Shown: piece by piece, positions 54,670 through 64,000 of the stretch | How positions within the stretch are numbered: the first letter of the stretch is position 1 | How the letters are laid out: each line of letters starts with the position of its first letter | Assembly: GCA_051294375.1 (NCBI GenBank) | Contig: CM119265.1 | Location: 10,992,379 to 11,056,378 of the forward strand | DNA length: 64,000 nucleotides | Source: Paraspadella gotoi | Taxonomy: Eukaryota; Chaetognatha | Reading direction: 5' to 3' | Notes under the pieces: model-generated | The model's database searches: none | Told to the model about the DNA's origin: nothing | Seen by the model: only the letters and a program-made list of their open reading frames with translations | Made by a program: the position numbers and the translations under genes

Positions 54670-57170
54670 TGTCGGTCTCTTAGATTGGTTGGCGAGTTCG
54701 CCCATGCGATGTCGCCAGGGCTTTGGCGCATGTCGCCAGTCCCCTCCACTGGCGACTCGCCTAGAGTGATAAAAAGTACGCAAATTAATGAGAAACGCAG
54801 CGAACTCGAGGGTATATGAGCATCACCTTCAGGCTCCTTTTCCCAACCCTAACCCTAAACAAACCTCCCGTTCAACTCTGTGCCTTCTCCCTAACCCCAC
54901 CGCTGCCTGGGCTCGCTCTCGTAGCTATCTCTGCATGCTCTCAACCCTTAACCCTAACCGCCTTTGATGCTCAACCACGGGCCCCTCCCCCAACTGTAAC
55001 CCCTAAACCAATGTCGTTCCCATTCAACTCTGTCTGCTCTCTCCCCATAAACCTAAACCCAGGCTCAGCCTCCCCGTAGACATCTCCGTGCCTCAACCTC
55101 TAGACCCTTAACTCGCCTTTCGATGCATCTAACACGGGCCCCTCCCGCCAACCCTAACCCTAAAGCTATAGCCTTCCCGTTTCAACCTTCATGCTTCTTC
55201 CTAACTAACTCAGGCCCAGCTCCCGTACATTCTCCGTGGCCTCAACCCTAACCCTAACCGCCTTGATGCATCAACCATGGTCCCTCGCGGCAACCATAAC
55301 CTAAACAAGCTCCCGTTCTCAAGATCATGCCTCTTCCCATAACCCTTAACAGGCCCGGACTCCTCTTACATCTTCCGTACCTCAACCCTAACTCTAATGC
55401 CTCTCGATATATAACCCACGGCATCTCTCCCAAACCCTTAACCCCTAATACGGGCCAGCCTCCGTACATCTCCGCTACCTCACACCCTAACCCTAATTGC
55501 CCTCACTTCTCGACATATAACCCAGGGCCTCGTCTCCGCAACCCCATAACCTAGACCGGGCCCAGCCCCTCCTCGTACATCTCTGTCCTCAAACCCTAAC
55601 CCTCAACCGGGCCCTCTGGTCATCAGACAGACACCCTCCCTACCCCTATCCCTAAAGATTGACATTAATAATAAGCCTTAAAATAAACATTAATTAACTC
55701 AACCCTTAACCCTAAATATCTCAACCCTTAACCCTAAACTACTCAACCCTAACCTAAAACTACTCAACCCTACCCTAACTCTACCTAGCTCAACGCTAAC
55801 CCTAAACTCAACTCACCCTAAGCCCTGAAATTGAGTTTATTTGAGGCGAAATCCGCGATAACTAGAACGTAGATGTATCAGTTCAGCAAGTAGCGAAATC
55901 GCTCAAATCGGACTTAGCCATTGAACGCCCTCCCATTTGGCGTTTAGCTGTGAATTACATCATAGCGCGTGTTCATCCGGCGATGTTCGCCTAAATATAA
56001 GACTCAATATAGGGTTAGAGTTGTGAGCTGGTTTAGGGTTAGGGTTGGAGTTAAAGTTAGTAGTATTCAGGGTTAATGTGAGTTGAGTGAGTTTAGTTAG
56101 GCGTTGAGTTAGTTGGGTAGGGTTAAGGGTTAGGGTTGAGTTAAGTAAGTTATTTTCTTAGGCTTAATTATATTATGTCAATTTTAGGGATAAGGGGTAG
56201 GGAGGTGTTGGTTATGACCAAGAGGCCCGCGGTTAGGGTTAAGGGTTGAGGCCACGGAGATTACGGGAGGCTGGGCGCCGCGGTTTAGGGGTTAGTTGGG
56301 GAGAGAGGCCCGTGTGTGTTACTATATCGAAGGCAATTAGGGTTAGGGTCTGAGGTACGAAGATTGTACGGGAGGCGCCTGGGCACCAGTTTAGGGATTG
56401 GGTTGAGAAGAGGCCCGTGGGTTTATATATCGAAGGCAGATGTAGGGTTAGGGTTTGAGGTACGGGAGATGTACTGGGACGGCCGGGCCTGGTTTTAGGG
56501 TAGGGGGAGAGGCATGGAGTTGAACGGTGAGGCTTGGTTTAGGGGTTAGGAGTTGCGCGAGGAGACCATGGTTGATGCATCAAAGGCGGTTAGGGTTACG
56601 GGTTGAGGCACGAGATGGTACGGGAGGCTGGCTCTGATGTTAGTGAGTTGGGGAGAGGCATGGAGTTGAAACGGGAGGCTTAGTTAGGGTTAGGGTTGGG
56701 GGAGTGGGCCCGTGGTTGATGCAATCGACAGGCTGGTCTAGGGTTAGGTGAGAGCAACCGGAGATGTATATGGGAGGCTGAGCCTGGGTTAGGGTTAGGG
56801 GAGAGGCACCGAGTTTGAATGAAGGCTTAGGTTTAGGTTAGGTTTGGAGGGCAGGGGCCCGTGGTTGATGCATCAGAAGACAGTTAGGGTTAGGGTTGAG
56901 GCATGGAAGTGTACCGGAGAGGCCAGGCGCGGGTTAAGGGTTAGGAGAGGCACGAGGTTGCAACGGCGAGGTTTGGTTTAGGTTAGGGTTGGAAAGGAGC
57001 CTGTAGGTGATGCTCATCCCCGTGTTAGCTGCGCTTTTCATGTCATATTTCGCATTATCTCTGATTTTATTCATGCGTTAGTGTCGCCGGAAGTGGGGGA
57101 GCTGCGGACATTCGCCAAGGATGGCGACATGCGCCAATGGAAGGTCGCCAACCAACTAGAACTAGTTATA
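54670..57170. repeat. Divergent inverted array of telomere-motif satellite
   Basis: 54838-55835 is rich in CCCTAA (for example AACCCTAACCCTAA) inside a roughly 140-bp higher unit containing TCCCGTACATCTCCGTGCCT, GATGCATCAACCA and GGGCCCCTCCC. 56014-56990 carries the same unit as reverse complement with TTAGGG. A roughly 170-bp single-copy spacer (55836-56010) separates them. Outside, TTGGTTGGCGA and GGCGCATGTCGCCA (54685-54735) pair with their complements near 57110-57160. Orientation is CCCTAA to TTAGGG, opposite to a classical telomere fusion point. Confidence 0.8.
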
Positions 57171-57279
57171 TCCACGTAACGTTTCCCATTGTCATCAAAG
57201 CCGCGTTTTTAGGTCTGTTACCTTGAACATTGTTACGTTGCCACTGCCACGGCCACGAAATCACGGTCAAGTAAGTTAT

Positions 57280-58860
57280 TCTTCAATTTCTCAAAAAAAT
57301 TCCACAAGAAATCTCAGATATTAAATTGTGGGAGATTTGTATTGAAAAAAAAAGCGCGAATAAATGCCGCGGTGATAAATAAAAGTTGTCTTTAGAAGGA
57401 AAAAAAAAAAAATTTTTCAAAAACACGAACGATCACGCATAGAGATCGTAAAGAGGAGAAAGAGACAGAAAGAGAGGAGAGAGAGAGAGAGGAAGAGAAA
57501 ACTGACAGCACGCTGCATAGGCGGAACTCGTTACCTCGTCGCCAATGACGGTGAAATAAAAAAGGACTAAAAAAAATAATTAGAAAGAATTCAAACAAAA
57601 AAAAGAAAGAGATATAATTTAAAGAAATAATAGATGCTGACTGAAGACTCTAAAATTATCACTTTTCTCTCTCGTTTTTAAGGACAAAATTTTCCTTTTT
57701 CAAAATGAGTTTCATCGAGGACGCCAGAGGTGTATTTCCGTCGCGCCTAATCGCACGAGGTTTTGTAATAGAAGTTAAATTTCATTCTTAAAAGTTGCTA
57801 ATAAATCTTTTTTCCAAAATAAAAAGAAAGACAAAAAAAGTTTACAATTTTACAAATTAAAACATTGTTAAAAATTTTTTCCATTTGAAAGTTGTTGTAA
57901 AAGTTATATTTTTATTTGTCAATAATAATATCATCATCATCATAGTACTTTAAAATATCACATTGTTCATATTCGATTCAAGTATTTTTAGTGTGAATTT
58001 CTAACTTATTATGATTTACTTGTGCATTATGCAAAAATCTAAATATAGTTTCCACTATCTTATACTAATGTTGATATGCGTATTACTATGATATAATTAG
58101 TCATATCTGCAGTAATAATTATAATGAAGTGAAATTCAAACAAAAAAATACTTAATCGATATGAATGTTAGGATGATGTTAGAGACGGAGATGAGATGGA
58201 GAGAACGTAAAATTTCTGACGTATGAGTTATTCTTCACTTTTTCATAAAATAAACCGCTCCTCACGAAATCTCTGATGTAAATTTGGGGATAATGGTGAT
58301 AATAAAAAGTCTCTTTGAAGGAAATAAAAATTTAAAAACGAACGATCAACGCAAGAAATCGTAACAGCAGAGAGAGAGAGAGACGAGAGAGACAGGAGAA
58401 GCACAGAGAGAGACAGACAGAGAGAACAAAAGCTGGACAGCTGCGGAGCGGCTGTACATCACTGGCAGAGACTGAATCTCGTTTTTTCTAAAAAAGAAAA
58501 AAATATATATATAATTTAAAGCAAATAACAAGAAAGGCAAAAATATGTTACAATTGTTTATTCAATGATTTCCAATTGTATTCCAATCGCAGCTTGAAAA
58601 GATTTTATTGTTTATTTAGTATTAAATAGACTATTAGCTTCTCATTATAAATATTTTGAGGTGGTTCCCTGGTTTCATTATATTTTTTTAAAAAAATTTT
58701 TGAATTTCATCTCAATATGTAGTTATAGCTGCAATAGGTAAATTAGATTAAAGCATTTTCTATATACTAATTTGGATATTATAAGATCTTTAGTCTATTT
58801 GCATATTGCAGTAAATCATTAATGAAGGGAAATTCAAAACAAAAATACTTAAAGTCCAAA
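57280..58860 (+). repeat. Two tandem copies of repeat R8
   Basis: Copy at 57280-58150 and copy at 58225-58860 share TTATTCTTCA, ATAATAAAAGT, ACGAACGATCA, GA-rich tracts, and a later block with GCAGTAATAATTATAATGAA / GCAGTAAATCATTAATGAAG followed by AAATTCAAAACAAAAATACT-type sequence. Confidence 0.6.
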
Positions 58861-59159
58861 TTAATATTGAAAATTATCACAAGGCTATTTCAAGATGAAA
58901 GCCATAGTCTAAATGATTTTAACTTACCTATGAGTCGCTGGGGTGGCGGGTCACCAACACTTTGTAAAACTTTATCTATAATTCATAATAATTTATATTT
59001 CAAAAAAACGGTAAGCTCACAAGCAAACCTATAAATAGCGTAGTATTTTTTATACAAAAAAGTGTGACGCCGACGCGCGACGAGACGACGTCACAAAGAA
59101 GCTGACCCGGCATCAATATCGAGCCTGAACCGGCTTCGCCGGTCATTGCTCGATAAAAA

Positions 59160-59230
59160 TGACGCGAATTGTAAAAATGATGCAAATTGAAAAAATGATG
59201 CGAGTGGAAAAAATGATGCGAGTTAAAAAA
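59160..59230 (-). repeat. Short run of GATGCAAGTTGAAAA-type minisatellite
   Basis: Four diverged units of the AATGATGCAAATTGAAAA type, the reverse complement of the 18-bp unit at 62531-63300, located at the end of an R1 copy. Confidence 0.65.
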
Positions 59231-59575
59231 AATTTTAAAAATTGTGATTTATCATCTGATTAGCTGATTACCACTTAATTATCGTAGGCAGATCCGACAT
59301 TGTTTGCTCAAACTTGTTTTTAATAAAAACGCACTTCCCACACACAAAATTTCATTCGAATCCATCCATCCATCCAATCACGGGTAATTGGTGTTTTCTG
59401 CTAAGGTGGGACGGACGGACGGAGGGACGGACGGACGGATATTTTTTTTTTGCATAATTGATTATAATTTGACGTTCTAACATGATATAAGTGAGTGCCC
59501 GACAAGATTGAGGGGGCGGACCGACAAAGTGAATTATAGAGTCGGGACATGCTGATAAGCAGATCCGACTAAAAA
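59231..59575 (+). repeat. Dispersed repeat R1 with minisatellite edge and terminal hairpin
   Basis: GGCAGATCCGACATTGTTTG, CACACAAAATTTCATTCGAA, (GGAC)n, ATTATAATTTGACGTTCTAA, GAGGGGGCGGACCGACAAAG and the end GCTGATAAGCAGATCCGACT. Best-preserved copy of the family. Confidence 0.65.
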
Positions 59576-59940
59576 GAGAGAAAAAGAAAGAAAGCCCCTG
59601 CAGAGCCCAATGAATCAGCGACTGGGGAAAAGAGAGAGCTACATATAATTAAAAGAAAAAAGAGAAAGAAAGAGACATAAAAATATAAGTAGAGCAAATT
59701 TGTTTGTTTTGATAAAACGTGGACATATCGTATTTAATAGACGTCCTCACCCAATTTCAAGGACCTCGATGATGATATTCGATGATGAGAAGCTGTATAT
59801 AAATTTTTAGCTTCATACACCCTAAGTTAATCATCAAAAAGGCGATCTATAAATTGGAACGCCGACGACGACGCCACTTATGTGCAAAACCACAGCAAAA
59901 TCGTCGCTAACGCAAAGCGATTGCGACGATAAAAACGTCA
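59576..59940 (+). repeat. Composite repeat R2 copy
   Basis: GCCCCTGCAGAGCCCAATGA, GAGAGCTACATATAATTAAA, GAGAAGCTGTATATAAATTT, GCGATCTATAAATTGGAACG, ending GCGATTGCGACGATAAAAAC. Confidence 0.65.
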
Positions 59941-59953
59941 TATGAGCATTAAC

Positions 59954-60014
59954 CTGTAAAAATGTTCATGAGGAAAATAATTTCCCAGGCAGTAAACATA
60001 AAGAAGACAACCAT
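59954..60014 (-). CDS. Candidate transmembrane exon, possibly CD20-like
   Basis: Minus strand, between acceptor GGTTTTCAG and donor GTTAAT: 61 nt encoding MVVFFMFTAWEIIFLMNIFT, hydrophobic, with the same phases (0 to 1) as exon 3 of the CD20-like genes, which read V-x-x-F-x-V-F at this place. A further short exon candidate (60133-60165, acceptor TTATTTCAG, donor GTTAGT) lies upstream. No exon with the W-C-G motif was found nearby, so this may be a relic or a different gene. Confidence 0.25.
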
Positions 60015-60860
60015 CTGAAAACCAAAGAAGTGAAGTGAATGAGACAAATTGGGGTTTAAAAATGATTCTAAGAGTCTTTTTCTCTAAAGCTTAATCTAAG
60101 TAATAGGATTTCTAAATAGTAAACATACTACATACTAACCATTTCCAAGAGGGATATTTTTCATTTGGATATCTGAAATAAAGCAAAACAGACGGAAGAT
60201 GACCCAGAACCAACCAGATAAAAAGATCTGGTTCGGCCGCTTGCCAAGCCGAATGCCCCGCCGATGACGAGAACGATGTTTTTTTGTTTTGTGTTTTCTT
60301 TTTTTTTCAGGATCTAGAAATACGTCAACATTTATCACCATAGAGACGACAAAATCAAAAACAAAGTCGTGCGCTTGACAAATATTTTTTTTCGATAAAT
60401 GTAACCGAGTAAGTAAATCAATCAAGTGTCAATTACATTGCTTGAGTAATCAAAGCCTGATAATTGATAAAATTCCCAGCCAAATGTCAAAAAACGAACG
60501 AACAAACAAACAAACAAACAAACGACCGAACGAACGAACGTTCGCACGCGCGAAACAAAATTAAAACCTACAGTATGATAGAAAATGAGAATGAAAATGA
60601 GAAGGGAAGGGAGAAGAGATCGTCAGAATGGAGACAGAATTACGGGGAAAACATCAAAACGGTTTACGTTGCCAAATCTTAGTTTTAATTTCGTCACAAG
60701 CCTACTAGACAAAGAAAAGGTCAAAAACCAACTGTTTTGCCAAGTTTCTGACTGGCCAAAAAGAAAGAAAAACTAGTTAAAAGTTGAAAGGCGACGACGA
60801 TGAAATTCGGTTTGAAGAAAAGAAAAAGAGGAAAAAAAAACAAAACACCCAGAGTATTTA

Positions 60861-61731
60861 TCACGCGTTGGTGGGTGATTTTTCCCTGACTCTCGAACCG
60901 GCGGCGCCGGCGGAGGCGGCGCGTGATTCCGCGGCGTCAAGGAACATCGAAGGGATCTTCTCTCCGAAGAAGATCTTATTGTTGGAGGCGATGGCCTCGA
61001 GGCGTTTGAGTTCGAGATACTCTGCCGTCAGCAGGAGTTTGTTCGACTCCGCCTGCTTCTCGATGGCGTAGAAGTCGGCATCGGCGCGCGCGCGCATGCG
61101 TGCTGAAAGGATAAGAGAGATGAAAAGTGAAGACAAGATTTGAAAAAATTATTTAATTAAAAAAAATAGACTGCCTCAAGAATATAAAAAAAATGTACAC
61201 TGCTTCGAACTTGTTTCCGACTTGATTGAGTTAGAATTTTAACATAGCAGTCTTTTTTTCTTCCCACCTTCACCAAACACGTCCATCACGAAAAGACTTA
61301 CCCAAGTGAGTCTCGTCCTCGATGAGCGACATCTTCTGCATAGATTCTTTTTCGACGATCTTTGCGTCGTATTGAATTCGATTCACTTGCGCCGCCTTCT
61401 CCGCCTCGATCACCGCCTTCTTCCGCTCCGTCTCCGCCTCCTTCTCCACCACCTTGTCAAGTTAAGATTCAAGGGCGTTTGTCAACCGATTGTTTAAAAT
61501 ACAAACAACCCCCTCCGTCTCACTTTCTGCTTTTGTTGTGCGATCAAAAGCTTCGACTTCTCCGCCTCCATAAGTTCGAAGTTTTTCCTAATGGACTCGG
61601 GGATTTTTGGTTTGGTGACGCGAACCGCTTGCACTTGGAGACCCGGCGCCATTTTCGTCAGGTCTTCTTGCAGAGCCTGCTTCAAATTTTCGTCGATTTT
61701 GTCGAATAAATCGATGTAGACTTCTTGCAAA
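60861..61731 (-). CDS. erlin2: Erlin (SPFH/prohibitin-family ER lipid-raft protein), C-terminal half
   Basis: Three exons on the minus strand: 61524-61731, 61302-61452 and 60861-61102, all GT-AG and in phase. They read [40 protein letters not shown], then the coiled-coil [60 protein letters not shown] and end SPTNA. This matches vertebrate Erlin-1/2 almost residue for residue in motif order. Erlins are ER membrane proteins that assemble into large rings and recruit the ubiquitin ligase RNF170 to degrade activated IP3 receptors. The N-terminal membrane anchor and first SPFH exons are not seen downstream to 64000; they must lie beyond the window or be lost. Erlin1 versus erlin2 cannot be decided. 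Confidence 0.85.
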
Positions 61732-61764
61732 CTATCGAGGAAAAGGGAGAAAAATAATGTTCCT

Positions 61765-62165
61765 TTTATTAGAAATCTACTATGTAATTAAATTCAATAG
61801 GGGCGGGGGTTCAATTAATGCTTTTATTTTTGCATTCAAAATTACATTATTACTATATATTATGAAATTGGTACAACCAATATAAAAATTATCCATTCAT
61901 TTAATAAATAAGCTATTTGCCCCTTACTTTGGACAGGCTTTGGTGGTTTAAGGCCTCCATCACTCTTACAAGATAATGACATAGCAGGTCCCTGCAAGCT
62001 TTCAATCAGACTCTCTCACAGTCTCGTTTATTCACTCCCAGAGTACCAGGCATAATATTTCAAAGAATGTTTTAATAGTTGATGATATAATGATAAAAAA
62101 AAATTTTTAATCAATCTTAACTTTTTTTGATGGATTCTGATAGAGCACAAAAAGTTAAATGAACA
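61765..62165 (+). repeat. Dispersed repeat R7 in the Erlin intron
   Basis: GAAATCTACTATGTAATTAA and ATAGGGGCGGGGG start as in the 586-bp insertion at 45438; 61860-62060 matches 6300-6530 in reverse; TTTTTTTGATGGATTCTGATAGAGC (62125) follows. Confidence 0.6.
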
Positions 62166-62283
62166 AGTTTGAGCAAACAATGTCGATCTGCCCACGATAA
62201 TTAAGCGGTAATCAGCTCAATAAATAAAAAATAAATAAATAAATACTGTCGTAGAAATAATTACAAATAAAATAAAAATAATT
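62166..62283 (+). repeat. R1-type edge sequence
   Basis: AACAAGTTTGAGCAAACAATGTCGATCTGCCCACGATAATT-type sequence matches the starts of R1 at 18862 and 59231 and leads into the ATT arrays and minisatellite. Confidence 0.5.
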
Positions 62284-62316
62284 TTCTTCAACTATTATTA
62301 TTATTATTTTTTCAAC

Positions 62317-62374
<58 letters not shown>

Positions 62375-62540
62375 TTTTCAACTATTATTATTATTATTAT
62401 TATTATTTTTTCAACTATTATTATTATTATTATTATTATTTTTTTTTCAACTATTATTATTATTATTATTTTTTAAACTATTATTATTATTATTATTATT
62501 ATTTTTTAAACTATTATTATTATTATTATTTTTTTTTTTT
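62284..62540. repeat. (ATT)n arrays separated by TTTTTCAAC
   Basis: Seven blocks of TAT/ATT trinucleotide repeats, each ended by a T-run and CAAC or AAAC. The CAAC spacers suggest the arrays grew inside the same ancestral minisatellite unit that follows. Confidence 0.9.
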
Positions 62541-63300
62541 CAACTTGCATCTTTTTTACAACTTGCATCTTTTCAACTTGCATCTTTTTTCAACTTGCAT
62601 CATTCTTTCAACTTGCATCATTCTTCACCTGCATCATTCTTTCAACTTGCATCATTCTTTCAACTTGCATCATTCTTTCAACTTGCATCATTCTTTCAAC
62701 TTGCATCATTCTTTCAACTTGCATCATTCTTTCAACTTGCATCATTCTTTCAACTTGCCATCATTCTTATCAACTTGCATCATTCTTTTCAACTTGCATC
62801 ATTCTTTTCAACTTGCATCATTCTTTCAACTTGCATCATTCTTTCAACTTGCATCATTCTTTCAACTTGCATCATTCTTTCACGCATCATTTTCATGCAT
62901 CATTCTTTCAACTTGCATCATTCTTTCAACTTGCATCATTCTTTCAACTTGCATCATTCTTTCAACTTGCATCATTCTTTCAACTTGCATCATTCTTTCA
63001 ACTTGCATCATTCTTTCAACTTGCATCATTCTTTCAACTTGCATCATTCTTTCAACTTGCATCATTCTTTCAACTTGCATCATTCTTTCAACTTGCATCA
63101 TTCTTCAAACTTGCATCATTCTTTCAACTTGCATCATTCTTTCAACTTGCATCATTTCATTGCCTCATCTCAACTTGCATCATTCTTTCAACTTGCATCA
63201 TTCTTTCAACTTGCATCATTCTTTCAACTTGCATCATTCTTTCAACTTGCATCATTCTTTCAACTTGCAACAAGCTTTAACTTGCATCATTTTTTCAATA
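62541..63300. repeat. 18-bp minisatellite, about 40 units
   Basis: Unit CAACTTGCATCATTCTTT repeated in tandem with few changes; breaks occur near 62880 and 63155. Because 18 is a multiple of three, frames stay open over hundreds of bases on the plus strand; these are not genes. Confidence 0.95.
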
Positions 63301-63451
63301 TGCATAATTTTTTTATCTTACTTATTAATTAATTAAAACATTCATGAGTAGGCATAAATAATTAAAATTTAAGTCACTTAACTTTGGTTTTTTCCATGCA
63401 AACTCATCACGATTCCGACGAAACTTTATATCCTGCTCAATCATACTTTTA

Positions 63452-63655
63452 TGGTGGACTAAAATCCACCAACCGTTCATCAGCGGCCATTGGTGCCGGA
63501 GGCAAGTCATTCGCCTCCCAACCCAAAGGTCCGGGGTTCTAGCCCGGTGGTCGTCTGGTCAGTTAAGAGGGACGGGGCGCTTAACCCGCCTGTAACATGG
63601 TGCTTACAGCCTGATCCGAAGCTCAGGGACTGCTTACATTGAAAGGCTCCACGTA
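63452..63655 (+). mobile_element. tRNA-derived SINE, plus copy
   Basis: Best-preserved copy: TGGTGCCGGAGG (box A-like), GGTCCGGGGTTCTAGCCCGG (box B), GGTCGTCTGGTCAGTTAAGA, GGGGCGCTTAACCCGCC, GATCCGAAGCTCAGGGACTG. A TGGACTAAAATCCACCA stretch precedes it, as at 17913. Confidence 0.75.
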
Positions 63656-63689
63656 CGATCGATGTCCTTTTAGACAACGAAATCTAAAC

Positions 63690-64000
63690 TTTGATAATTA
63701 CCATCTTTCTTGATCTCATTAGTTAGTATGAAACTTACTTCATTTAAAAAAACGGTAGTCTCAAGTTATCTCCTTCTTATCACTTAGAACTTCCCAGGTA
63801 AATTTCTATGAGTTAAAAACACGGTAAGACATGATTTCTTCAATGATTGTTTATCTAATCTCATTAACTGCGTAGTTTTAGATATAAGTATGTTCGAATT
63901 TTTATGGTATACGATAATTTTTAAAAGAGTCGAATTCCTCATAAGAATCTTCACGTCTTTTACTTACATAACAGATTTTAGGTAAGACGCCACATTATCT
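63690..64000 (-). repeat. Dispersed repeat R4, end fragment
   Basis: Reverse complement of 36140-36323: GTCTTACC near 63828, AACTGCGTAGTTTTAGATAT, GAATTCCTCATAAGAATCTT, ending TAAGACGCCACATTATCT at the window edge. Confidence 0.65.

Noticed and set aside
55254-55554. Open frames of about 70 codons in the telomeric satellite
   Set aside because: Present on both strands and tied to the satellite unit; no start context or conserved protein.
61362-61709. Pro- and Leu-rich plus-strand frames over the Erlin exons
   Set aside because: They are antisense shadows of the Erlin exons, which match the protein family in motif order and splice phase.
62541-63300. CRISPR-like array
   Set aside because: Units are contiguous with no spacers, in a eukaryotic repeat context; it is a minisatellite.
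62545-63336. 263-codon open frame with repeated LHHSFN
   Set aside because: It is the translation of an 18-bp minisatellite whose length is a multiple of three; three plus-strand frames are open at once, and there is no unique sequence or splice context.

Overview
The window looks like nuclear DNA of an invertebrate animal. Three things point that way: spliced genes with GT-AG introns, an Erlin gene and a family of CD20-like (MS4A/TMEM176-type) four-transmembrane genes, and degenerate TTAGGG-type telomeric repeats together with LINE, SINE, Penelope-like (PLE), LTR and hAT-type elements. The TTAGGG motif argues against most insects, but I cannot name the phylum. The DNA is AT-rich, crowded with GA, poly-A and ATT microsatellites, broken by five N gaps, and in places looks like unpolished long-read sequence (single-base indels inside otherwise good exons).

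Genes: almost all credible coding sequence lies on the minus strand. A complete five-exon CD20-like gene lies at 37463-38582. A second paralogue starts at 33855; its exons 1-2 and 3-4 are separated by a 7.7 kb intron full of duplicated sequence, and possible tail exons lie at 21182-21398. A third, with several apparent frameshifts, lies at 17476-20045. A broken fragment of the same family lies on the plus strand at 5835-6112, and one weak candidate exon lies at 59954-60014. The paralogues share exon lengths (296 and 70 nt) and splice phases, so they arose by gene duplication. The C-terminal half of an Erlin (SPFH-family ER membrane protein) gene lies at 60861-61731; its 5' exons are not in the window.

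Mobile DNA makes up most of the rest. From left to right: two copies of a LINE 3' end (1985 and 9149) flank a 2.1 kb foldback element; two Penelope-like elements are nested in opposite orientation at 10310-13615, carry a GIY-YIG endonuclease remnant and have hammerhead-ribozyme-like sequences in their terminal repeats; a GA-rich composite repeat (14498-16450) is split by a hAT-type foldback element with an 8-bp target duplication; a noisy duplication occupies 25.2-32.3 kb; a small foldback carries two head-to-head hammerheads and a telomeric tract (38985-39375). A segmental duplication (39583-42606 and 44303-47810) holds a LINE end, a tRNA-type SINE and a short non-autonomous LTR element. In the second copy, one LTR is interrupted by two successive hAT-type elements.

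The right part holds a 2.5 kb divergent inverted array of telomere-motif satellite (54670-57170), direct repeats on both sides of it, the Erlin gene, ATT arrays, an 18-bp minisatellite and a final SINE. The strongest leads are the hammerhead family with compensatory changes in stem II, the divergent telomeric palindrome, and the nested insertions whose order can be read from empty and filled sites.
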